A stretch of DNA of 64,000 nt from Denitratisoma oestradiolicum (GTDB lineage: Bacteria > Pseudomonadota > Gammaproteobacteria > Burkholderiales > Rhodocyclaceae): positions 1,116,001 through 1,180,000 of the forward strand of contig NZ_LR778301.1 in NCBI RefSeq assembly GCF_902813185.1, given 5' to 3'. The translations under genes were made by a program, and so were the position numbers. The notes beneath the pieces are model-generated. The model worked only from the letters and a program-made list of their open reading frames with translations. It was not told the origin of the DNA and did no database searches. The stretch's first letter is position 1. Each line of letters opens with the position of its first letter. Below, piece by piece: positions 1-11,874 of this stretch.

Positions 1-577
1 CGATGTCCAGCCCCTGGTCGGGATAGAGCAGGTGCTCGCTGTCCTCGCCGCTCTTAAGCCTTTCGGTGGGGCGGCCGAAGCGCTGTTCCACTGTCGCGGC
101 ATCCAGATGGGTCGAGGGGATGAAACCGATGGCCCGGATCGGCAGCCCCTGGGCAGCCTCCATATCCGCGGCGGCGAGGCGGTACTTGCGGGTGCTGCTT
201 TCCATGTAGTCGGATTTGGGTGAGCGCTGCTTCATGGCGGCGATGCTGGCCTCGTCGGCCTCCATGGTCAGGATCAGCTTGCCGGTGACGAAGCCGGTGC
301 TGAAACTGTCGTGAAAGGCTTCCAGGGTGCCGGTTTCATCGGGTGTCGCGATTACCGCGATGTTGAGGTCCGGCCCAAGATGTTCCCGGGCCTCGGCCAG
401 GGTGCTGACGCCGGGCACCAGGCCGAAGACCCGGGTATGGCCGTCCGGCAGTTTTTCGATCTGCCAGGGCGGCGACACAGCGTGGCCGGCAGAGCCGGTC
501 GGGGTGGCCGGATAGAGGGCCTGAAACATCAGCACCAGCAGGGCCAGCAGGACGGTGAGAAGGAGGGCGTTCTTCAT
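1..577 (-). CDS. exported hypothetical protein, C-terminus outside window
   Basis: The reading frame opens at an ATG at 577 and runs off the left edge without a stop, giving at least 192 residues. The first 18 residues (MKNALLLTVLLALLVLMF) form a single hydrophobic segment after a lysine, so it is either a signal peptide or an N-terminal membrane anchor; no lipobox cysteine is seen. The rest is soluble and has two similar looking phrases of the form P-G-V-S-T-L and F-G-R-P-T-E-R-L, which suggests a duplicated small alpha/beta unit. I do not recognise the family. It lies 11 bases downstream of rlhA on the same strand and is probably cotranscribed with it. Confidence 0.7.
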   Translation of the reverse strand, partial: MKNALLLTVLLALLVLMFQALYPATPTGSAGHAVSPPWQIEKLPDGHTRVFGLVPGVSTLAEAREHLGPDLNIAVIATPDETGTLEAFHDSFSTGFVTGKLILTMEADEASIAAMKQRSPKSDYMESSTRKYRLAAADMEAAQGLPIRAIGFIPSTHLDAATVEQRFGRPTERLKSGEDSEHLLYPDQGLDI

Positions 578-588
578 GGGGATCCTGT

Positions 589-2457
589 CTAGGCGCTTTT
601 AAGCTGGATTACCCGGTGCTGCTTGCGCTTGCCGATCACATGCATTTCGCAGGGCTTGCAGTCGAAGCGCAGGGTCAGGCGTTCCTTGCCGTTGACCAGG
701 GTCATGGGCTCGGGGCGGATGCCCTTCACCTGCTTGGGACAGAGGTTGAAGCTGTAGCGCAGACAGTGCTTGGTGATCATCAGCGATACCGCGCCGGCTT
801 CCTGGTTGGCTTCATAGGCATCGGCGATCAGCTGCACCCCATGACGGGTGTAGAAATCCCGGGCCTTCCGGTTCAGCACATTGCCCAGGTAGCTCAGTTC
901 GTTTTCCGGATAGGACACCGGCGGTTCCACCGGCAGGGTACGGGATGGGCGTCGATAGGCCGCAAGCCGTGTGGCTTCCAGGCCTGCCACGGCCTCCCGG
1001 CGCAGGGAATTGATGGTCGAGGCGGGAAGAAAGCAGGGGACATCCAGATCCAGCCGGATCTCCCGGGCAGCGAACATCGTGCTGCCCAGTTTCCCCAAAT
1101 GCCCGTGCAGGGTCTCCAGGGCCTTCGCCGGGTCCTTGGCCGGTTCCAGGGCCTGGCGCAGTTCGGCGCTGGCCTCACGGCCGTCCTCGTCGCGGAGGGT
1201 GAGCCGCAGACCGGCATTGATCCGGACGAGTTCCATCCCGACGTTGATCCGGCGTTCCGCCGATTTCTTCTCCAGCAGGCGCTCGAATTCCTGGTCCCGG
1301 TTGCGGTAGAGGGCCGTGCCCACGGTCAGGCCCGGCACCGGTTCGGCGGGGAACAGCCGGTTTCCCTCGGCCCGATTGACCCGCAGGCCGGACAGTTCCC
1401 CGTCGGCGGTGTAGAAGCTGAGGCCGTCGCCGTTGTGGATGGGGGTGCTGCTATCCACTTCGAAATGCCGATCCCCCAGGGCGCGTACTTGGCCGATGGG
1501 TTCGCCGGCGAACTTGGGGGAATCGAAGGCGCCGATGTCGGTTTTGCGCTCCTGGACGAAATAGTCCGTGGTGCCGCGATTGAAGGTTTTCTCCGGCCTG
1601 GGCGTGAACAGTAAATGGCTGTGGCCCGAGGAGGCGCGCCGGTAGCCGGGATTTTCCTCCATCAGCTCGTCCAGCAGCAGGCGGTAGTGGGCGGTGATGT
1701 TCTTGACGTAGGCCAGGTCCTTCAAGCGGCCCTCGATCTTGAAGGAACTGATGCCGGCCTCCGCCAGGGCACGCAGATTCTCGCTCTGGTTGTTGTCCTT
1801 CATGGACAGGAGGTGCTTGTCCTGGGTGATCACCTGGCCGTCGGGTCCCTCCAGGGAATAGGGCAGCCGGCAGGCCTGGGAGCATTCGCCCCGATTGGCG
1901 CTGCGGCCCGTGTGGGCATGGCTGATATAGCACTGGCCGCTGTAGGCCACGCAGAGGGCGCCATGGATGAAGAATTCCAGGGCCACCGAAGTCTGGCTGG
2001 CCACGGCGCGAATCTGCTGGAGAGAGAGTTCCCGGGCCAGCACGATCTGGGAAAACCCCACGTCCTGGAGGAAGCGGGCCTTGGCCGGGCTGCGGATGTC
2101 GGTCTGGGTGCTGGCATGGAGCTGGATCGGCGGCAGGCTCAGATCCAGGAGGCCCATGTCCTGGACGATCAGGGCATCGGCACCGGCGTCATGAATCTGA
2201 TGCACCAGCAGTTCCGCCTCGTCCAGTTCCTCGTCGGTGAGGATGGTGTTCAGGGCCACCAGCACCCGGGCGTTGAAACGATGGGCGTAGCTGGCAAGCT
2301 GTGCGATATCGGCCACGGAATTCCCCACCGCCGACCGGGCGCCAAAGGCCGGTCCGCCGATATAGACCGCGTCGGCTCCATGGTCGATGGCGGCGATGCC
2401 GAACTCCAGGTTCTTGGCCGGGGCAAGGAGTTCGAGGATGTTCCGGGTTGAGGGCAT
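589..2457 (-). CDS. rlhA: U32-family 23S rRNA hydroxylation protein RlhA-like
   Basis: A 622-residue protein of the peptidase U32 family. The family signature EFFIHGALCVAYSGQCYIS is at residues 161-179, and further cysteines at 192 and 196 fit an iron-sulfur site. The N-terminal TIM-barrel-like part starts ELLAPAKN, typical of the family. Length separates the members: E. coli TrhP/YegQ is about 450 residues while RlhA/YdcP is about 650 with an extra C-terminal domain, so the long form fits here. RlhA is needed for 5-hydroxycytidine at 23S rRNA C2501. Despite the family name, protease activity is not expected. The substrate assignment rests on length and layout only. Confidence 0.8.
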   Translation of the reverse strand: MPSTRNILELLAPAKNLEFGIAAIDHGADAVYIGGPAFGARSAVGNSVADIAQLASYAHRFNARVLVALNTILTDEELDEAELLVHQIHDAGADALIVQDMGLLDLSLPPIQLHASTQTDIRSPAKARFLQDVGFSQIVLARELSLQQIRAVASQTSVALEFFIHGALCVAYSGQCYISHAHTGRSANRGECSQACRLPYSLEGPDGQVITQDKHLLSMKDNNQSENLRALAEAGISSFKIEGRLKDLAYVKNITAHYRLLLDELMEENPGYRRASSGHSHLLFTPRPEKTFNRGTTDYFVQERKTDIGAFDSPKFAGEPIGQVRALGDRHFEVDSSTPIHNGDGLSFYTADGELSGLRVNRAEGNRLFPAEPVPGLTVGTALYRNRDQEFERLLEKKSAERRINVGMELVRINAGLRLTLRDEDGREASAELRQALEPAKDPAKALETLHGHLGKLGSTMFAAREIRLDLDVPCFLPASTINSLRREAVAGLEATRLAAYRRPSRTLPVEPPVSYPENELSYLGNVLNRKARDFYTRHGVQLIADAYEANQEAGAVSLMITKHCLRYSFNLCPKQVKGIRPEPMTLVNGKERLTLRFDCKPCEMHVIGKRKQHRVIQLKSA

Positions 2458-2559
2458 GGCCAGGGATAAGGGGAGGCGGAGGCGGATTTTAATCCGTGCC
2501 GTCCGACCTGTCGTGAAATGCTATGGTGAGGGCCGGACAATCATTGAATGGAGCCTGTA

Positions 2560-3021
2560 ATGACCCTGGAACCTCTGACGCTTTTCATTCACCTGAGCAG
2601 TGTTTCGATCTGGGTGGGAGGCATGTTCTTCGCCTATGTCTGCCTGCGCCCGGCGGCCCTGGAGGTATTGGAGCCACCCCAACGGCTACGCCTGTGGGGT
2701 GCCGTGTTCGGGCGTTTCTTCACCTGGGTCTGGGGGGCGGTGGCGATGATACTGGGAAGCGGCCTGGCCCGGCTGGTGGAGATGGGCTTCGCCCACGCTC
2801 CTATCCACTGGCACCTGATGTTGCTCCTTGGCTTGATCATGATGGCTATTTTCGCCCATGTCTATTTCGCCCCCTACGGCGCCTTGAAGCGGGCCGTGGC
2901 GGTGGAAGACTGGAAAGCCGGCGGGGCGGCCCTGAACCGCATCCGCCAACTGGTGGGGCTCAATCTGGTGCTGGCGGGGGTGACCATCGCCGTCGCGACC
3001 CTGGGCCGCTGGCTGATCTGA
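2560..3021 (+). CDS. CopD-family integral membrane protein
   Basis: About 153 residues with four hydrophobic helices: an N-terminal one with the histidine motif FIHLSSVSIWVGG, one around VWGAVAMILG, one around HLMLLLGLIMMAIFAHVYF and one at the C-terminus. The early His followed by W-V-G-G is the typical start of CopD-family membrane proteins, which are linked to copper handling or bind haem. An upstream in-frame ATG exists at 2548, but GGAG lies seven bases before the ATG at 2560, so I prefer the latter. It is divergent from rlhA and stands alone; no copper-resistance partners are nearby, so the metal role is not shown. Confidence 0.75.
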   Translation: MTLEPLTLFIHLSSVSIWVGGMFFAYVCLRPAALEVLEPPQRLRLWGAVFGRFFTWVWGAVAMILGSGLARLVEMGFAHAPIHWHLMLLLGLIMMAIFAHVYFAPYGALKRAVAVEDWKAGGAALNRIRQLVGLNLVLAGVTIAVATLGRWLI

Positions 3022-3098
3022 GGCTGTCAACCAGAGGCCGCTTAGGCCGTTATTGGGGGCTGGTGGATAAACACCTGTACTCAATGACGAGGATACAA

Positions 3099-3383
3099 AT
3101 GGGCAGTTACAGCAACGAGTCCTTTGAAGAATTCCTGGACTCACTCAAGGCCGCTGGCGTGGTGATCAGCAATGAGCGCGAATTGCGCGAGCGTCTGGCG
3201 GAGATTCAGCGCTGGCGTTTTGCCTTCATGACCCTGGCTTCCCATGGTGAGCCCCTGGGCATTCGTTTCGAGGTCCAGGGCGCCGGGCTGGATGAGGCGG
3301 GCATCCAGCAGGTATTCGAGCAGTTCCAGTTTCCGTCCTCGGCGGTGCAGGCTTTTGCCGCCAGCCGCAAGACCAGTCACTGA
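3099..3383 (+). CDS. small conserved-looking hypothetical protein
   Basis: A 94-residue soluble protein (MGSYSNESFEEFLDSLKA...). The start at 3099 is supported by GAGGA 5-9 bases upstream; an earlier ATG at 3084 has no such site. It is mostly helical, with a charged first half (ELRERLAEIQRWRF) and a middle stretch ending in GIRFEVQGAG. I do not recognise the family. Its last bases overlap convergently with the stop of the exported protein on the other strand. Codon use matches the core genes around it, which supports it as a real gene. Confidence 0.6.
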   Translation: MGSYSNESFEEFLDSLKAAGVVISNERELRERLAEIQRWRFAFMTLASHGEPLGIRFEVQGAGLDEAGIQQVFEQFQFPSSAVQAFAASRKTSH

Positions 3384-3796
3384 GTTTTCTTGACCACCGC
3401 AGGTTTTTTCTGCGGTGCTTGTTGGTCTTTCATCACGGCCAGTTGGCCGATGAACATGATGCTCTCGAAGCTGCGCCTCAGTAGCTGGCTGGGGAAGTTC
3501 TTCATGGTGTCCCCTTCCTCGAAGCGGATATGCTGGCCCGGCGCCACTTCGGTACGGGGGGCGGCCAGCCAGAGCCGGCCCTGGGCCGTTGCCACTTCCA
3601 TATAGCTGTATTCGGAGACTTGCTCCACCTTCAGTACCTTGCCGCTGAGGGGCATTTCCTCCGGCGTCAGTCGCTTGATGGGTTTCAGGTCGGCCATGTT
3701 CAGCTTGGGTGCCGGGTGACCGGCCGGCGGCTGAGCCAGGACGGGGGCTGAAACCAGAAGCAGGGCGGCCCAGAGAATGGGCAGTGATTTCCTCAT
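3377..3796 (-). CDS. periplasmic OB-fold-like protein (NrfJ-like)
   Basis: A 139-residue protein with a clear signal peptide (hydrophobic WAALLLVSAPVLA, cleavage after AQ). The mature part contains G-K-V-L-x-V-E-Q-V-x-E-Y-S-Y-M-E-V followed by L-W-L-A-A-P and a K-N-F-P-S-x-L-L-R-R-S-F stretch. This order resembles small periplasmic OB-fold proteins annotated NrfJ in nitrite-reductase clusters, which have the same GY/T-Y-V-x-V, W-x-A-A-P and M-K-N-F landmarks. No cytochrome genes are close, so a respiratory role is not supported here. A lysine-rich C-terminus follows. It sits 9 bases from an EF-hand gene on the same strand and is likely cotranscribed with it. Confidence 0.65.
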   Translation of the reverse strand: MRKSLPILWAALLLVSAPVLAQPPAGHPAPKLNMADLKPIKRLTPEEMPLSGKVLKVEQVSEYSYMEVATAQGRLWLAAPRTEVAPGQHIRFEEGDTMKNFPSQLLRRSFESIMFIGQLAVMKDQQAPQKKPAVVKKTQ

Positions 3797-3805
3797 GGTC
3801 GGTGC

Positions 3806-4105
3806 TCAGCGGGGCCAGCGGTTATGGCCGACGTACTCTTCCCAGCTCAGGAAACCGTCCTTGTCGGCGTCGAGCTTGTCGAAGTTCTCGGCCATATAGG
3901 TAAAGGCCTTGGTCACTTCGTCCCGGGACAGCTTGCCGTCCTTGTCCTCGTCGGCAGCGTCGAACTTGGCCTGGGCCTTTTCCTTGGCCAGCCGGGCCAT
4001 TTCGCCCCGGCGGCCTTCCTCGTCCAGGGTGGGTACGATGGTTTTCTGGGCCAGGACCAGCCCAGACAGTCCCAGAAGGCCGGCAATCAGCAGCATTTTC
4101 TTCAC
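3806..4105 (-). CDS. exported EF-hand protein
   Basis: A 99-residue protein with a signal peptide (MKKMLLIAGLLGLSGLVLA) and two EF-hand loops, DEDKDGKLSRDE at about residues 53-64 and DADKDGFLSWEE at about 79-90. Both loops have Asp at positions 1, 3 and 5, Gly at 6 and Glu at 12, so both should bind calcium. It is a small periplasmic calcium-binding protein of unknown partner, common in Betaproteobacteria. It lies between ettA and the NrfJ-like gene on the same strand, with 14 bases to the ettA stop, so the three may share a transcript. Confidence 0.8.
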   Translation of the reverse strand: MKKMLLIAGLLGLSGLVLAQKTIVPTLDEEGRRGEMARLAKEKAQAKFDAADEDKDGKLSRDEVTKAFTYMAENFDKLDADKDGFLSWEEYVGHNRWPR

Positions 4106-4119
4106 GATGGCTCCCTGGT

Positions 4120-5784
4120 TTAACGGCTGATGGGCTTGTAGCGGATGCGGCGAGGTTTGGCCCCTTCCTCACCCAGACGCTTCTTCTTGTCTTCTTCGTA
4201 TTCCTGATAGTTGCCGTTGAAGAAGGTCCATTGGCTGTCACCCTCGGCGGCCAGGATGTGGGTGGCGATCCGGTCCAGGAACCAGCGGTCGTGGCTGATC
4301 ACCATGACGCAGCCGGAGAACTCCAGCAGGGCATCCTCCAGGGCGCGGAGGGTTTCCACGTCCAGGTCGTTGGAGGGTTCGTCCAGCAGCAGCACATTGC
4401 CGCCTGAGATCAGGGTCTTGGCCAGGTGGAGCCGGCCCCGTTCGCCGCCGGAGAGTTTGCCGACGATCTTGCCCTGGTCGCCGCCCTTGAAGTTGAAGCG
4501 GCCGATATAGGCCCGGCTGGGCATCTCGAACCTGCCCACGGTGAGCACGTCGGCGCCATCGGCGATCACGTCGAACACGGTCTTGTCGTTGGGGAGGCCT
4601 TCCCGGCTCTGGTCTACGGAAGCGATCTTGACCGTGGCGCCGATCTGCAACTCACCGGAGTCCGGCTGTTCCAGGCCGCGGATCATGCGGAACAGGGTGG
4701 ACTTGCCGGCGCCGTTGGGGCCGATCACGCCGACGATGGCGCCGGGAGGCACGGCAAAGGAGAGGTTGTCCATCAGCAGCCGGTCACCGAAGGCCTTGGA
4801 CACGCCATGGAACTCGATCACCTTGTCCCCCAGGCGTTCGCCGGGGGGAATGAAGATTTCCTGGGTCTCGTTGCGCTTCTGGTATTCAACGCTGGACATT
4901 TCCTCGTAGCGGGCCAGACGGGCCTTGCTTTTGGCCTGGCGTGCCTTGGGGTTCTGTCGCACCCACTCCAGCTCCTGTTTCATGGCCTTCATGTGGGAAT
5001 CGATCTGCTTGTTCTCCTGCTCCAGGCGGGCTTCCTTCTGTTCCAGCCAGGAGGAGTAGTTGCCCTTCCAGGGGATGCCCTGGCCCCGGTCCAGTTCCAG
5101 GATCCACTCGGCGGCGTTGTCCAGGAAGTAGCGGTCATGAGTGACCGCCACCACGGTGCCGGGGAAACGCACCAGGAACTGCTCCAGCCATTCCACCGAC
5201 TCGGCGTCCAGGTGGTTGGTGGGCTCGTCCAGCAGCAGCATATCGGGCTTGGAGAGCAGCAGCTTGCAAAGCGCCACGCGGCGTTTCTCACCGCCGGAGA
5301 GATTGCCGACCACCGCGTCCCAGGCCGGCAGGCGCAGGGCATCGGCGGCGATTTCCAACTGGTGCTCGGTATCGGACCCGGCGGCGGCGAGGATGGCTTC
5401 CAGCCGTGCCTGTTCCTCGGCCAGTTTGTCGAAGTCGGCGTCGGGCTCGGCGTAGGCCGCATAGACGGCCTCCAGTTTCTGTTGGGCCTGCATTACCTCG
5501 CCCAGGGCAGACTCCACTTCATCCCTTACCGTCTTGGTGGGGTCCAGTTCCGGCTCCTGGGGCAGGTAGCCGATGGAGAGATTGGGCTGCCACTGCACTT
5601 CGCCGTCGTATTCCTTTTCCACACCGGCCATGATCTTGAGCACGGTGGATTTGCCGGCGCCGTTCAAGCCCAGGAGACCGATCTTGGCGCCGGGGAAGAA
5701 GGAAAGGGAAATGTCCTTGATGATCTGTCGTTTGGGAGGGACGGTCTTGCTCACGCGGAGCATCGACATTACATATTGGGCCAA
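4120..5784 (-). CDS. ettA: energy-dependent translational throttle protein EttA
   Basis: A 554-residue ABC-F protein with two ATP-binding cassettes and no membrane domain. Cassette 1 has Walker A GLNGAGKST, signature LSGGEKRR and Walker B LLLDEPTNHLD; cassette 2 has GPNGAGKST, LSGGERGR and LLLDEPSNDLD. Length, the opening MAQYVMSMLRVSKTVPP and the long linker with an arginine- and lysine-rich helix match EttA, which binds the ribosomal E site and gates entry into the elongation cycle according to the ATP/ADP ratio. The linker carries the charged run expected for the P-site tRNA interaction motif. The call is firm at family level. Confidence 0.93.
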   Translation of the reverse strand: MAQYVMSMLRVSKTVPPKRQIIKDISLSFFPGAKIGLLGLNGAGKSTVLKIMAGVEKEYDGEVQWQPNLSIGYLPQEPELDPTKTVRDEVESALGEVMQAQQKLEAVYAAYAEPDADFDKLAEEQARLEAILAAAGSDTEHQLEIAADALRLPAWDAVVGNLSGGEKRRVALCKLLLSKPDMLLLDEPTNHLDAESVEWLEQFLVRFPGTVVAVTHDRYFLDNAAEWILELDRGQGIPWKGNYSSWLEQKEARLEQENKQIDSHMKAMKQELEWVRQNPKARQAKSKARLARYEEMSSVEYQKRNETQEIFIPPGERLGDKVIEFHGVSKAFGDRLLMDNLSFAVPPGAIVGVIGPNGAGKSTLFRMIRGLEQPDSGELQIGATVKIASVDQSREGLPNDKTVFDVIADGADVLTVGRFEMPSRAYIGRFNFKGGDQGKIVGKLSGGERGRLHLAKTLISGGNVLLLDEPSNDLDVETLRALEDALLEFSGCVMVISHDRWFLDRIATHILAAEGDSQWTFFNGNYQEYEEDKKKRLGEEGAKPRRIRYKPISR

Positions 5785-6219
5785 AATGTAAATCTCACTT
5801 AAGAGTATAAAGTTGTTATTCTAACTCATTGAATTTCATAATTAAATATTCTTTTCGCAAATCTGGTAGAGATTGAGGGGGATTTTGCTTATAGAGGGCA
5901 TTGAAAATGCGTAAACAACCGACGTCTCCCCGTTTTCTGTAGCAGTCGACTGTAAGTCCGGAGGTAATGTAACTGCTATCTGGAACAGTTGAAAACTCTA
6001 TCTGACAGCCGGACTATGGCATGAGAATCAAGATAGTCGACCTCGATGGCGCCCTTGCCAGCCCCCTACGACGGGTTTTCGTGTGAAGGCCTAGTGGCCT
6101 TTAATCGACTTTCTTTTACCTCTTATTACCCATTTCAAAGTTGTTTGGCCTGCCACAATTCCTGGCAGCGCTAACCCCAAAGCGCATGTCTATATGCCTT
6201 TCAACCCTAGGACAACGAT
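5785..6219. other. AT-rich intergenic region without gene
   Basis: This 435-base gap lies between divergent ettA and the HU gene. It is clearly AT-richer than its surroundings (for example TTCATAATTAAATATTC near 5833) and should hold both promoters. I see no open frame with coding character, no tRNA and no strong terminator hairpin. A short dyad AAGGCCTAGTGGCCTTT occurs near 6088, which could be a weak terminator or protein site. Confidence 0.5.
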
Positions 6220-6639
6220 ATGGCCACGAAAAACCCCGCTGCAAAAACTGCAGCCAAGGCAGCACCCAAGACCATCAAGAAATCTGCTACCAAACCGACT
6301 GTCAAGGCTGCTCCTTCCGTCCTGAAACCCATCAAGACTGCTTTCAACAAAACCACCCTGACCGCCTATCTGGCTGAAACCTCCGGTGTCGAGGCCAAAG
6401 ATGTGAAAAAAGTGATGGCGGCCCTTGAAGCAGCTGCGGTGGCTTCCTTGCACAAGAAGGGCCTTGGTGAGTTCACCCTGCCAGGCCTGCTCAAGGTTGT
6501 TGCCCAGACGGTGCCCGCCAAACCCAAGCGCAAGGGCATTAACCCCTTCACGAAGGAAGAGCAGTGGTTTGCCGCCAAGCCTGCAACCGTGAAGCTGCGC
6601 ATCCGTGCGTTGAAGAAATTAAAGGACGCAGCCCTGTAA
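6220..6639 (+). CDS. HU-family DNA-binding protein with basic N-terminal tail
   Basis: A 139-residue protein. Residues 1-35 are an Ala/Lys/Pro-rich tail of histone H1 type (MATKNPAAKTAAKAAPK...). From about residue 40 a HU/IHF domain follows (TAFNKTTLTAYLAETSG, then GLGEFTLPGLLKV and a C-terminal RIRALKKLKDA). The family bends and compacts DNA as a dimer; the tail probably adds non-specific DNA binding. The arm motif R-N-P is replaced by GINPFT. A second copy with the same layout lies at 31181-31615 in the accessory region; the two are nearly identical outside the tail. AGGA lies 7-10 bases before the ATG. Confidence 0.88.
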   Translation: MATKNPAAKTAAKAAPKTIKKSATKPTVKAAPSVLKPIKTAFNKTTLTAYLAETSGVEAKDVKKVMAALEAAAVASLHKKGLGEFTLPGLLKVVAQTVPAKPKRKGINPFTKEEQWFAAKPATVKLRIRALKKLKDAAL

Positions 6640-6714
6640 TCCAGGGTGTGGGGGGATGGCAGGGTCTGCCCTGCCATTTCCCCGGGACCGATCAAGGGAC
6701 ATTCAGGTATCTCC

Positions 6715-7020
6715 GTGGATCAAGCCATCCTAGCCGCTTGGAATCAGGCCAAGTCCGGTTTCAATGACGAGCCGTTTGAATGTGCGGCGGATGAGCTTTA
6801 TAGGGTTTTGGCGCCTCGGTGTTTCCAGATAGTTGTGCACTTTATGGCGCATCCGGGCATGTCGATCAGGGAAGCTGCCCTATGGCTTGGCATTGCTGAG
6901 CCAAGACTGGCAGACGAAGTGGGCCGGCTTTTGGCTTCTGGAATGTTGGAAGAGGGATTGTTTGGTTTGACGGCCGCGGCAGATCTTAGGGACCCTGATT
7001 GTGCTGGGAAGCAACCCTGA
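6715..7020 (+). CDS. small winged-helix-like hypothetical protein
   Basis: About 101 residues from a GTG at 6715 (VDQAILAAWNQAKSGF...); the frame is open further upstream to a GTG at 6646 but that part reads like untranslated sequence after the HU gene. The middle, FMAHPGMSIREAALWLGIAEPRLADEVGRLLASGMLEE, has the shape of a helix-turn-helix with recognition helix and a following strand, as in MarR-like winged helices. No family is recognised. It could be a small regulator; codon use is ordinary for this genome. A possible terminator hairpin lies downstream at 7060-7079. Confidence 0.45.
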   Translation: MDQAILAAWNQAKSGFNDEPFECAADELYRVLAPRCFQIVVHFMAHPGMSIREAALWLGIAEPRLADEVGRLLASGMLEEGLFGLTAAADLRDPDCAGKQP

Positions 7021-7059
7021 TTGTTAAGATGTTTAATCCCACGGTGTGCCGTATTGCTC

Positions 7060-7080
7060 AGGCCATCCTGGGATGGCCTT
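7060..7080 (+). terminator. hairpin after winged-helix-like gene
   Basis: AGGCCATCC and GGATGGCCT form a perfect 9-bp stem with a 2-base TG gap, followed by TTTGGGGG. The T-run is short, so termination strength is uncertain. Confidence 0.45.
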
Positions 7081-7103
7081 TGGGGGTAACCAGTGAGCAT
7101 CCG

Positions 7104-7337
7104 CTAATTGACCATTCCCCATCGATATTTCTGATGGCGGGGCGATTCAAACCGTAGGTGCTGCTGTGGCCCTATCCGTTGTCCGAAGGTCTTGGCGATT
7201 GCATGCCCGCCGATGATGGGGCGTAGGTCGTAGGGAACTGCGATGCGGAAGAAGAGCGCATCACTTCGCCGCTGAACGCCGCTGAAGAAAGGACTTGCTT
7301 TGGCATCTGACGCTTTCAGAGTGCGTACTTGTAGCAC
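7104..7337 (-). pseudogene. remnant of integrase N-terminal region
   Basis: A 77-residue frame beside the tRNA-Ser gene. The phrase FFRIAVPYDLRPIIGGHAIAKTFG has the shape of the start of tyrosine-integrase SAM-like domains of the type R-x-P-x-D-L-R-x-x-I-G with a following K-x-x-G. The rest of an integrase, including the R-H-R-Y catalytic part, is absent. Together with its place next to a tRNA this suggests a decayed integrated element. The match is short and by eye only. Confidence 0.4.
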
Positions 7338-7409
7338 TCTCCTGTAGTAAACAAGGAAAAACTTCGTTGGATCGAAGCTCTATCTGTTAAACCAGGGCGT
7401 TATAAACCT

Positions 7410-7499
<90 letters not shown>

Positions 7500-7594
7500 G
7501 TGGGCGCGCATTCTATCACCGGGCCGGCGGGCCGGGGGTGCCCGGCGGGAAGTTCTGGCACAATGCCGCCTCCCCGCCCCCCCGAGGAAACCGC

Positions 7595-11624
<4,030 letters not shown>

Positions 11625-11630
11625 TGGACT

Positions 11631-11694
11631 ACCTTCCCCCCGACCCCCTCCCCACGGGAGGGGGTGACGGTGGTTCGCCGGCTAACGCCGGCTC
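11631..11694. repeat. GC-rich intergenic repeat, copy 1
   Basis: The block with ACCCCCTCCCCACGGGAGGGGGTGACGG followed by GGTTCGCCGGC has a close relative at 11790-11851. Each copy contains a C-rich/G-rich dyad (CCCCCTCCC / GGGAGGGGG) and a second small dyad around GCCGGC or GCCGC. Such paired hairpins could act as transcription terminators for rarA or tsaC or be a dispersed repeat family of this genome. Confidence 0.6.
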
Positions 11695-11789
11695 CATGAA
11701 TAACGCTGCCGCGCCTTTGGGCGGCCATGCGGCGCGGCGTCTCCCCGAGAGAGGGGGTTCGCGGGGCGAACCTCGTGGGGAACTGGAGA

Positions 11790-11851
11790 ACCCTCCCCCC
11801 GTCCCCCTCCCCTCGGGAGGGGGTGACGACGGTTCGCCGCTTCGCGGCTCC
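11790..11851. repeat. GC-rich intergenic repeat, copy 2
   Basis: This copy reads CCCCCTCCCCTCGGGAGGGG then TGACGACGGTTCGCCGCTTCGCGGCTCC. It differs from copy 1 by scattered, partly paired changes inside the second small hairpin, which suggests that the stem and not the exact sequence is kept. The 95 bases between the copies contain a third degenerate unit (CTCCCCGAGAGAGGGGGTTCG). Confidence 0.6.
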
Positions 11852-11874
11852 GGGCTGTGTCGCGTGCGGAGCGC

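Noticed and set aside
616-2451. Long plus-strand frames opposite rlhA
   Set aside because: They are mirror frames of a GC-rich gene; no family motifs, no ribosome sites, and the U32 signature on the other strand is decisive.
4426-5802. 458-codon plus-strand frame opposite ettA
   Set aside because: Low-complexity Gly/Val/Leu-rich translation typical of antisense to GC-rich coding sequence; ettA has all ABC motifs.
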